From Juglans regia (lineage: Eukaryota; Streptophyta; Magnoliopsida; Fagales; Juglandaceae): a stretch of DNA of 64,000 nt. Made by a program: the position numbers and the translations under genes. The DNA lies in the NCBI RefSeq assembly GCF_001411555.2, contig NC_049904.1, positions 24,937,370 through 25,001,369 of the forward strand, given 5' to 3'. The notes beneath the pieces were generated by a model that searched no databases, was not told the origin of the DNA, and saw nothing but the letters and a program-made list of their open reading frames with translations. This document shows, one piece after another, positions 1-11,200 of this stretch (positions within the stretch are counted from its first letter, which is position 1; each line of letters starts with the position of its first letter).

Positions 1-507
1 GCGTCTACGGCTACCTCCGATGCAGTATGACTTTTGTATTGGACTCACCATTGCCATGGTTTGCATAATTTCTTCCCTAATTGTTTGTTTATAACTTTTT
101 AATTCTAATTTGTTTTATTTTTAACTTATTAATATTTCAGGTTTTTTGACTTATTAACTTTTATTTTTAACTTATTGATTTTCAGTCTCGCAGCAGTCGC
201 TCAGTGAACTCACAACTACGGCTCCACCCCTAAAATTAATTTTCTTAATTTACAATTATTATAATGTTGCTACAATAGTTAATTATACAATTTGTAATAT
301 TTATTTTTTTTAGAAGAGTTTGTAATAGTGTAATAGTTTATTAGTTCTCTTAATTTGTATAATTGTAAACTATTTATTGTAGCAGTGTCTTATTGCCTTA
401 GTGATGAATATTACTTAATTATTTAATAGTTAAAACTTAATATCTACTTATCAAAAAAAAAATATTTCTTTTCTGTTTTTAATTTTATATATTTTTTAAT
501 ATAAATA

Positions 508-752
508 ATGGGCCCAAAGTGGCCCAAAACGAATTCTGGGCCCAAAGGGGCCCAAAAACTGATTCTGGGCCATTTATGGCCCAGAAAAAAGTACTGGGCC
601 GGAAGCCCAGTACTCAGTACGGGGGTGCGGACGGGTGGGGGTCCACCCCCGCACCCCGGGCAGCGGACGGGGGACCCCGCCCCCGCCCATCGGTGAGATC
701 CCGAGGCATCCCCGCCTCACGAGGCGGGTGTGAGGAGGGTAACCCGCCGGTA
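508..752. repeat. GC-rich repeat core with repeated GGCCCA words
   Basis: An abrupt GC-rich island sits in AT-rich surroundings. Its first half (about 508-615) carries about eight GGCCCA/TGGGCC words in both orientations. Its second half is built of G-runs and C-runs with local inverted repeats. It shares the string GGGGGACCCCGCCCCCGCC and an AT-rich lead-in (TTTTTTAATAT..ATGG) with the GC-rich element at 39,741-39,922, so both probably belong to one class of non-autonomous DNA transposon. I could not define terminal inverted repeats or a TSD here. GGCCCA words also occur in plant promoters, but the repetition fits a mobile element better. Open frames across it are composition artefacts. Confidence 0.4.
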
Positions 753-1298
753 AGAAATCACTAATGAAAAGAGAAAAAACCATCTCCATTCTCAACTCAT
801 TATTTTGAAGAGATGCAAGTAGGATAACATTATAAGCCTATCTGGGCTTGTGGATGCCATTTGCACATGCTATGAGTCTGCTCCATTGACAGATAAGGAC
901 TGCATATCATGCCAAGGACTTGAAAGCTTATTTTTATATTTTGAAACTTATAATATAGTTTAGCAGATTTTATCTAGTTGGCATAGAACAGAATAATGAC
1001 CAAGCCCTATTGAATACAGATATATTATTTTAGAGATTTATATAATTTTTTGGATGAATTTACTTAATATTTTACCTAAAATAATAACATAAATAACAAA
1101 ACATGCAAAGCTCACTTGACTTGATGCATCCAACAAATTATAATTAATGCTAAAGAAAAATATGTTACTTTTTTTTAGCACTATATTACTTATTCAATTG
1201 ACTGAAACATAGAAACATAAACACGAAATGCATATCCATTGCAGGAAAAAACAACAAATGTTAAATTGCATGACAAATTTTCCTAGACTCTATGTCTT

Positions 1299-1560
1299 GT
1301 TTGTTTTCACAGATGAGATGAGATGAATTGAGATTAAAGTTAAAAATTAAATAAAATATTATGTTTTAATTATAAAAAGATTTTATAAAAATAAATTTTC
1401 AATTAACGTAGTTTGATATAGTATATCATATTGTAAAATTTATTTTATTATAAAGTAGATATAATATTTCACATAAATTCACTTCAATTTGAAAATTTAA
1501 TTTTTTTTTGTGATCATAGACTGCTTAAAATTAAAGTAATATTATTTTATTAAATAGTAT
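1299..1560. repeat. GATGA-repeat MITE-like sequence
   Basis: The segment opens with a GATGAGATGAGATGA-like string and continues as AT-rich DNA rich in ATTTTA/TAAAAT words. A second GATGAGATGAGATGAGATGAG tract occurs at about 31,000-31,025. Such tracts are, from memory, common at the ends of short elements in Fagales genomes. No clean terminal repeats were found, so the limits are approximate. Confidence 0.3.
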
Positions 1561-2032
1561 TAGATAAAATATTAGGATATGTCAGCTCTGTATGCTCCAT
1601 TTGAAAAAAATAGGTCCACAGCTAAGAAAATAAATTTTTATATATAAATTTTGATGATTTTCCTTTTTTGTTTTTTTTAAAAACAAATATCAAACTTGGA
1701 CGCTTTTGAAAGTTGAATAGGCCGAACGTAGGAAAGACCCCATCTTCTTCCTGCTCTCTCTCCTTCGTCATCGTACTTTCTTTTCAGTTAAAAAGCGGTA
1801 CAAGCTCGTATACGGGTTTTCCTCTTCAATTCCAATTAATCCAATACTTCTATCTCTATGTTGAATTCAACAAGATACTAATTAAATCAAATATAAATTT
1901 GATATCGGATTCCTGCTCTTAGATATCTGTCTGATTCATTTTTGGATCTGTTCGTGTTCGTATCCTATCGAATTGGGACTTAACTAGATCCGAAGAAGAA
2001 GTAGGTAGAAGTAGAAGCAGAAGCGGGAGGAA

Positions 2033-2210
2033 ATGGACAATGGGGATATTGAGAGCGTGGATGAAGAATTCCCGGGTCGGATAGGCGGACGCAAGTACCG
2101 GCCCGTTGTGGCCAACGATCGCGTCGTGCTCGAGATGTCCTCCATGGATCCTGGATCTTCCTCCCCCGCCTCCGACACCTTCTCTGATCGCCAAGCTTCC
2201 CTCAAGTACC

Positions 2211-2251
<41 letters not shown>

Positions 2252-5200
2252 TGAGTATATTTGTTAGATATGTTTTTGAATTCTGAGTGAAAAGAATTAC
2301 AATGCAAGTTGTCTCCATAATGTGTAATGAAGCTCATGCAACTGTCACTGACCGTTTGTGATGGGACTGGTGACTCTAATTTTATTTCTTCATGTGTAGA
2401 ATCTGTTTTACTGCTTAAACTTGGTTCTTTATATAAGTTTTCCTTTAACTGCTCACCTGAAGTGAGTTTCGGTTCCGCTTGGTATAAACATATTATTTCG
2501 CAGGGCCATATTCGGTATATATGAAATTTATGAAATAAACCACTTGTATGAGTTCTACCTTTGGACCTGAACTCACTATTTAACAGTAATGTTCTGATTA
2601 GTTTTTGGCTTTTCATAGAATCTATCAAATTTTGTTTACTGTATGCATCGGAGCAACCATTTCAGATCCACCTATCCATTATTTGGTTTTGGAAGATCTT
2701 ATTAATCCCTCCTACGTATTCCCCCCAGAAGTGACCTGAATGCTTCATTCCCTTTTATTATAGGATGTGAAACTCCATTTTTATTCCTCTTTATTAAAAC
2801 ACGGAAACAAATTATTATTTTCAAGTCACAAGTTTCTTTTCTTTCCATTCATCCATCTGTAATTTTTAACTCCCAAACATACAAGGAGAATACCCATTAC
2901 ATACTTAGAAAATTATATTTGTAAGCCGGTGTGTAAAGCACACTTTCCATGCCGTTGACATGGCAAAACTTGATTTGCAATAGAAATTTAAAATTCAAAT
3001 CTCTTACAAATTAAATCCTGCCATGTCAATGGTGTAAAGATTGTATTCTCCACACCTGCTTATAAAGTAGAAGTCCTCTTTATTATATGACCTAGATCTA
3101 TTAAGTAATAAAGTCTGATTTTTTATCTACATTTTGACAAAAGAGAACTCAAAGAACTTAAGAGTGCCAAATTTTACCTAAGAATTGCCAATCTCTTTTA
3201 TCTGTTTGTGGCAGAAAAATCAAAGCAGGGACTGAGGCAACCATGAATACAGATTTGAAAGAAGGGTCTTTGCCGACACATGGGCAAGCCAATGGACCCC
3301 AAGGAGAGTCAAAACTAGAATTGTTTGGTTTTGATTCTCTTGTCAGTATCCTCGGTCTTCGGAGGTCTATCACTGTGCTTTTCCCTATTGTTTCTGAATT
3401 TACTCGATCACTTTGTTCAATGATGTTAAGATTAAGTTTATATATTCCAGTATGACAGGGGAGCCAATTCCAGCGCCCTCAAGTCCTAGAGATGGTGAGG
3501 ATGTCGCTATTACCAATGGGCTGCCAAAGGTATATGTTGTTTTGTTGAGCAGTTTACTGTTTGCTTGCACAAGTTATTCTTCTGTTTGTTGGGGTGTGCT
3601 TTGTTTTGACAGGAATGGTTTGTTCATTTGATGGTTTGAAATAGCAGCTTAATAATTTACAAATTAAAAAAAACACATTTTATTCTTCTAACCAATGGAA
3701 GTTGAGAACATCCTTGAGGTTCTTATTGTGGTGTTAAACTAAGAAAGTATGATATAGGTAAATGATTGGTCTTTCTTGATTTAATTTTAATAGAGCCTTG
3801 TTTGGTGAGTGAAACTCAGTGCAAATTGTTTCTAAAGATTGAATTTATGTGTGAACTGGATGGATATTTGTTTTGCCATATGTTGCAATTGTTTTGCTTG
3901 AAAATTGAATTTAGTTGTGAATATTGTATGGCATTGATCTTGGGTTCCTTGACTTTTGGCACTGCACTGTACTATTGTTCTGATGCTTTTTTGTCTTTTG
4001 ATTTGCATCTGTATGCAGCGTGCTGATCTCAAACTGGGTACCCTGATGGGTGTATTTGTCCCCTGCTTGCAGAACATACTGGGAATTATCTACTATATCC
4101 GATTTTCATGGTGACTCTCGTATTACCTGATGTTTCTTATGCCCTAATTGCATTGTAATTTAGGTTGTGTAAAGGGAATTATAAGTTGAGAGTATAATCA
4201 TTCCCAATTGCCAATGCTATTTCTAATTTAAGATAAGCAATGTTGCTGGAATTTCTGTAAGAACAGTTCCTTCACAAATTATATGTACATATATATTGAG
4301 CTGAACCTAATTTAGTGCATTTTCATTTCTATTTCCCAGCAAGTGTGGGTGAAACTAATTGAAAATGCAACTCCTTGGATAGGAAATGATGGGTCACTTT
4401 TTTTTTTTTTTTTAATGCACAACTTATGACTGTTCACAATATTAATGTACTGAATATGAAAATTCATTAGAACATTACTTAACAAAAAAAATCGTAAGAA
4501 CATAGAAGGGGATAGGGGGCATTTTCTCGACACGTTAGATGTTTGAGGGGATGACTTCTGAATTAGATGCTGGCATGGTATTTGGTGTGGAGATAGGACC
4601 TTTCAAGTGCATTTCCTGCTATATAGAGGATTGCGTGTGACTAGGAGGCCTCGGTGGCTGAGTTATTGGATATTTTGGGTGGTTTTCTTCAATGGAGCAT
4701 TAATTTCCTCAGGGCTGCCTGCGATTGGGAAGTTGGCATCTTTTTAGAATTCTTCAGCTTATTTTACTCCATGGGATTAAGAAATCAAGAGGTAGATAAG
4801 ATGTGGTGGACTCCCTATGAAGTTCCTGTTCTTTGTTTAGTAAGTATAGATACCCTTTTTGTTCAAGTTAAGAGTTATTCTATTCTCAAGCTGGTGTGTA
4901 AAGCACACCATCCACATCACTTAAATGGTAAGATTTGATTTGTAAGATTCAATTTTTAAATTTATCTTCTAAATCAAATTATGCCATGTAAGGACTTTAC
5001 TAGGTGTGCTCTACACACTGGCTTGAGAACATAATTTTTCGGTTCGTAAATAGGTAGAGGGCAACCTACCTGATTGTTTTTCAGCCTTTTGTTTGACAAG
5101 AAAGGAAAAAAGAAGAGAAAAAGATGTTAGACATGGTATATTACGATGTCTTCACATCTCTCTCTCTCTCTCTCTCTCCTTAGATACATAATATGTAACT

Positions 5201-8200
5201 TGGAATGTTGGAATGCTCTATATGACTTATCTTTTCCTGGATATGGATTGTAATAGCATCTTCAGCTGTATATCTTTACTGTATCGTTTGTAAACATCTG
5301 AATTTAATTAGGATACAAGGGCAAGAAGTACTAGTCTTAAATTAGTATGAAGATGGCAATGGGCCATATCAAGGAGTTGTTCATAGACTCCAAACGTTTT
5401 ACTTTAGTGAAAGAGGGGCGTAGTTTGACCATTACAGAGAGAGGAAGGAGAGTGGTGGCTAAGGTGGTGTTGGGACCAGTAGCTGTTCAATGGCTGGTGA
5501 AAGTAATGGAGGAGTGCACAAAGGAAGAAAAAAGAGATTATTATACCACAGTCCGGGAAGGCAGCCATAGCTTCATAGCTCAACGTTGTTCGAATGCTAG
5601 AGGGAGATATATGGCGGTGGTTGAATATGGAGGTGGAGGGAGGAAGAACTTCATATTTGTTCCTGAAGAAGAGGGTAGGGGCTGGTATAGGATGGGAGAG
5701 GCGTTGAAGGACTGTTTAATGGATCGAAATACACACAGAGATGGACATGGGAAAGAGATATTAGTCACGGCTCAGCCATTGAAGCACTCATACAGGGAGG
5801 CGTTGAGGGTGGAACAGCCATCTGTGTCGAGGTATGGTGAGGCATTGAGGGTGGAACAGTCACCTGGGTGTGTTGACAGACTGGGTCAGAGTGGCGTGTT
5901 TTCAGGACAAGAAACTGACAGATGGGGGCGTCCAGTACAGTGGCAGAGTGGTAGTAGCAGAGGGGGTGTATCGGGAGAGAACATGAATATCTTACTGGAA
6001 GCCAAGTCGCAGCTCGTAGACCTGCAAAACAAGATAGAGTGGTTAATTAGGAAGGAGATGGGGACTTATAATTTGGGTTTAAATGGAGTGATACAATCGG
6101 GAGCTGAGATGGGCCTAAAGCCCGGGTTTCAACCAAGTGGGCACGAGCCCAGTCCTCCAATGTTTTACGGGCAAGAAATGGGCCCTAGTGGTAGTGGGCC
6201 TTGTAAGCCCGCTCCAGGTGCAAACACGAGTTGGAGGATCCGGATGGAGAAGGACCCGAGACCTTCCAACGGTAACTCGACTCGCGCACCGATACCACCA
6301 TCGGAAGCCGAGACCACCACGGCGGGACCTTCGCCGGTGGACCAGACAGCGCCGACGAAGGTGGTGGAGCAGTTTCCCCCTTTGAGCGAAACGGAAAAAG
6401 TGATTCAGAAGATGGGTTTGGAAAATCGAGAGTCGAGACCAATATCGGACGATGCGAGGTTCACGGTGGGTCCTTCCTCAGTGGCTCAGACAGCGCCGAT
6501 GATGGTGGTGGAGCAGATTCTTCCCTCGCGTGATCCGGAAAAAGTAACGCAACCAGTTGGTTTTTTCCCAGATGTACCTATCGGTACACAGAACCTGCCG
6601 ATAGAGTCTTTGGACATTTTGGCTAATGGGAAGGACCTTCACAGTGCCGAAATACTCTCACAGCGCTCTACAGAGCCCAGTGAGAAGACTCTGGAAGGAG
6701 GGGCTGAGAGGATTGTAGAACTTGGGGATGACAGTATAGAACTCACGGAGACTAACGTGGACATAATAATGGTTCCTGAAACTCAGGTGAGCTCTTTCCC
6801 TACAGAAAATGAGGTGGTCAATTTGGTGAATGGGAAGGTCAGAATTTGTTTGGAGGGGAGGGAGAATCAGGGGTTAGAGAGCCATTTCCGTTAACTTGCT
6901 TATTTCCTAATGAGTTTGAAATCTCGGAATGGGTATTCAAAATGGTCAAGGATATTCAACATGTGGTGGGAATGGAGAGCGTGGGGTATGAAGAACAGTT
7001 TATGGCCCTTCTCACTGCCATTGAGGTAGGCCATTCTCATTCCAAGAAATCTGGTTCCAAGAAGCAGAGGGAACTTAACAGACTAAAATGGTCATTGAAT
7101 GAGGGGAGCTCAAGTCGCGATAGGAGCAAAGGGAAGGGTACACATGTTTCCTTATGAAGCCAAAAATTGTGTATTGGAATGTACGCGGGTTGAACGAGAT
7201 TAATAAACGCCATCTTATAAAGAATTTGCTTAGGGATTGGAAAGCGGATATCGTGTGCCTACAAGAAACCAAGCTGAAATTGGTGTCTAGGAAAATAGTG
7301 AGAAGTTTGTGGTGCTGTCCATATGCGGATTGGGTATATTTGGCTTCAAACGGGGCATCGGGTGGGATACTAGTGATGTGGGATAAACGGGTGGTGGAAA
7401 AAATGGAGGAGTTTGTCGGAGAATACACAGTGGCTTGTTCGTTTAAAATGGTGGAGGATAATTTTTTATGGGCATTTGCAGGTATATATGGACCAAATGA
7501 TGACACTACCAGACAATGTTTGTGGGAAGAACTTGCGGGAGTGTACAGTTGGTGGGACCTCCCTTGGTGCATAGGTGGTGATTTTAATGTGGTAAAATTT
7601 CCTAGTGAGAGGTCTGGTAATAGTCGGATTTGTCCTGCCATGACAGAATTCTTAGAGTGCATCTTTGATTTGAATTTGGTGGATATCCCACTGATAGGTG
7701 GGCCTTTTACCTGGTCGAATAGTCAGACGTGGTCTCGTCTAGATAGATTCTTATTATCGCCGGATTGGGAAATTCATTATCCGGAGGTATGTCAGAAGAG
7801 ACTACCGCGACTATTTTCGGATCATTTTCCCATTTTATTGGATGGAGGTGGTATCCAAGGAGGCCGTAGATATTTCAAGTTTGAAAACATGTGGCTCAAT
7901 AGTGAAGGTTTTGTGGAAAGGGTTAGACAGTGGTGGTCATCTTATCAGTTCTATGGTACACCCTCTCATATTTTTGCAGGCAAATTAAAAGCTCTAAAGA
8001 ATGATTTAAAGCTTTGGAACCTTCAATCTTTTGGAGATATAAGGGTACAAAAGAGAGCCAAGATGGAGGAATTACAGAACTTTGAGAAGATCACTGAAGA
8101 TAGAACGCTCACAGTAGAGGAAGTCTCACGTAAGGCAGAACTTGTCTCAGAGTTGGAAAGAGTATTATCCTTGGAGGAAATCTCATGGCGTCAGAAGTCT

Positions 8201-11200
8201 AGGGCACTTTGGTTGAAAGAAGGGGACAGAAGTACAAAATTTTTCCATAGATTGGCTAACTCTCATAGGAGAAATAATACCATTGAAATGCTTAAAATCA
8301 ATGGTATTGAAAGCACGGAGGCTTCAGAGATCCGGGAACATGTGGTGACTTTTTATGAAACTTTATTTAGAGAAGGTGAGGGGTGGAGGCCAAAATTAGA
8401 TGGACTTGGTTTTGATTCAATTGAGTCACAGACATCGTCATGGTTGGAAAGACCCTTTGAGGAAGAGGAGGTGTATGAAGTGGTCAGAGGATTGGCGAAG
8501 GATAAAGCACCAGGTCCAGACGGTTTCTCACTCGGTTTCTACCAAACCTGTTGGGAGGTTGTGAAAGATGATATTATGAATGTATTCCAGGAATTCTTTA
8601 TGGCGGGGAAATTCAAGAAAAGCCTGAATGCTACATTTCTCGTTCTGATTCCAAAGAAGACTGGAACATCGGAAGTGAAGGACTTTAGACCAATTAGCCT
8701 TATTAATGGGGTATACAAAATAATCTCCAAGGTGCTTGCAAACAGGCTAGGGAAGGCCATTGGCAAGATAATCTCAAAGCCACAGAACGCTTTTGTAAGG
8801 GGTCGCCAAATTTTAGATTCTGTCTTAATTGCCAATGAATGTCTGGATAGTAGGTTAAAGTCTGGTGTTGCAGGAATTATCTGTAAACTAGATATGGAGA
8901 AGGCATATGATCATGTGAACTGGGACTTCCTCTTGTATTTATTGGGGAGATGCGGCTTTGGGGAGAAGTGGTGTAGGTGGATCAGATGGTGTATTTCAAC
9001 AGCAAGATTTTCAGTTTTAATCAATGGCAATCCAGAGGGCTTTTTCAATAGCTCACGAGGCTTAAGACAGGGAGATCCCCTATCCCCTCTATTATTTGTT
9101 ATCATCATGGAGGCTCTGAGTAGGATGTTAGAGGCGGTAGCCAGTCATGGGTTTTTGTCAGGATTTCTAGTGGGTGATTCGAATAGGGGTTTGATCTTGG
9201 TATCTCATCTATTATTTGCAGATGACACACTAATCTTTTGTGAAGCAGAGCAAGACCAACTTCGGGCTTTGAAGGCACTTCTTTTTTGTTTTAAAGCAGC
9301 GTCAGGGCTGAGAGTAAATTTTGATAAGTCAGAATTAGTGGCTGTTGGGAATGTCAGTAATTCTCAGCATCTGGCTAACATTCTAGGGTGCAAGGTCGCT
9401 TCTTTACCTATGACATATTTGGGGTTACCGTTGGGGGCTGTTGTCAAGATAAGGTAAAATGCGATGTATGAATGGCCGAATCAATTGGCCTTTGAGTGAT
9501 CTGTATATTATATAGAAACTTTACAAGAGAACTATACATGGGAAGAAACTAATTATCGAGTGATTCTAGCATTCTTAGCCTTATATGGAAACTATATTCT
9601 GTACAAGCCTAAGTAACGGAAGTAAAGATGAGATAAGGAAAGAAGAATAGAAGGAAACTATATTGATGATGGACAGTGCTGTCCATTGACAGCCCCCCTC
9701 AAATTGATGCGGGTTGATCAACAAGCATCAATTTGCCACTTAAGAAACAGTGTCTATGGCGAGTGAGAGCTTTGGTGAAGATATCAGCAATTTGTAGTTC
9801 AGTGGGAACATGTGGGAGAGTGATAACACGAGCTTCAAATGCTTCACGGATAGAATGACAGTCGACTTCAATATGCTTCGTGCGCTCATGATAGACAGGA
9901 TTGGCTGTGATTTGAATAGCACTTGTATTATCAGCATGTAGTGGTGTAGGATCGGTCTCAGAGAAATCTAGCTCAGCAAGCAAACCTCGAAGCCAAATAA
10001 TTTCGGAACAAGCAAGAGACATTGCCCGATACTCAGATTCTGTAGATGACTTAGAGACTCTGTCTTGCTTCTTACTCTTCCAGGAGATCAATGCATTACC
10101 TAAGAACACACACCAACCAGTAATAGATCGACGTGTATCAGCACAACCAGCCCAATCAGCATCGCTATAAGCAATAAGGCGATGAGAATTGCCTGCAGGA
10201 AAGAATAAGCCACGGGCAGAGGTGCCCTGAACATAGCGTATGATCCTACGGACAGCAGCCAAATGAAGATGACGAGGGGTCTGAAGAAACTGGCTGACTT
10301 GTTGTACTGCAAAGGAAATGTCCGGTCTAGTAATGGTGAGATAGACAAGACTACCTACCAACTTCCGGTATAAACTGGGATCCTCAAGTAAATCACCCTC
10401 CTCTTTGCGAAGCTTGACATTCAATTCCATGGGAGTATCAACCGAAGTGGCCTCCTGTAGGCTAGCTGTAGCCACCAGGTCACTAGCATACTTATGTTGA
10501 TTGAGTGAAATACCAGATGAACTACGATGCACCTCAAGACCAAGAAAATATGTGAGAGACCCAAGGTCTTTCATATGAAATGACTCAGAGAGATGAGTCT
10601 TGAGCTGCCAAGTAAAATAGAGTCGGAACCAGTAATCACAATATCGTCAACATATACCAAAAGAACAACAATACCCACATCTGATTTCCGAAGAAACAAT
10701 GAAGTGTCATACTTGCTCTGCTTGAATGAGAATTGTAATAAAGCGGTTCGAAATTTATCAAACCAGGCCCTTGGAGCTTGTTTGAGACCATAAAGAGAGC
10801 GACGAAGCTTACACACATGCGAAGTCGAAGGAGTACTCAGTCCCGGTGGTGGTTTCATATAAATACACTCTTTAAGATCCCCATGAAGAAAAGCATTCTT
10901 GACATCCATCTGATGTAGTGGCCAATCATTAGAAGCAGCAAGAGCTAGAATCGTACGAACAGTAGTCATCTTAGCCACAGGAGCAAAGGTCTCTTCATAA
11001 TTGACACCATATTCTTGATTATTCCCAAGAGCAACAAGTCGAGCTTTGTAACGATCCAAACTTCCATCAGATCGAACCTTGACTGAGTAAACCCATTTGC
11101 AACCCAGAGGAGCAATTGTTGGAGGGCATGGCTCAATGTCCCAGGTATGATTGGCCTCTAGAGCGGCAATTTCTTCCTGCATAGCTTGTTGCCAACAGTC

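Larger units (their letters stand above)
1..2032. other. Upstream region of CCC1, no gene seen
   Basis: This stretch is mostly AT-rich and non-coding, and I find no convincing exon. It holds a possible LINE tail (CTACTTATC then an A-run, 444-462), a GC-rich repeat core (about 508-752), a GATGA-type repeat (about 1,299-1,560) and the CCC1 5' region. A TATATAAA-like string lies near 1,640 and could be a TATA box, which would place transcription start somewhere after 1,665; this is a guess from motif position only. The purine-rich stretch at 1,990-2,032 leads directly into the CCC1 start codon. Confidence 0.5.
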
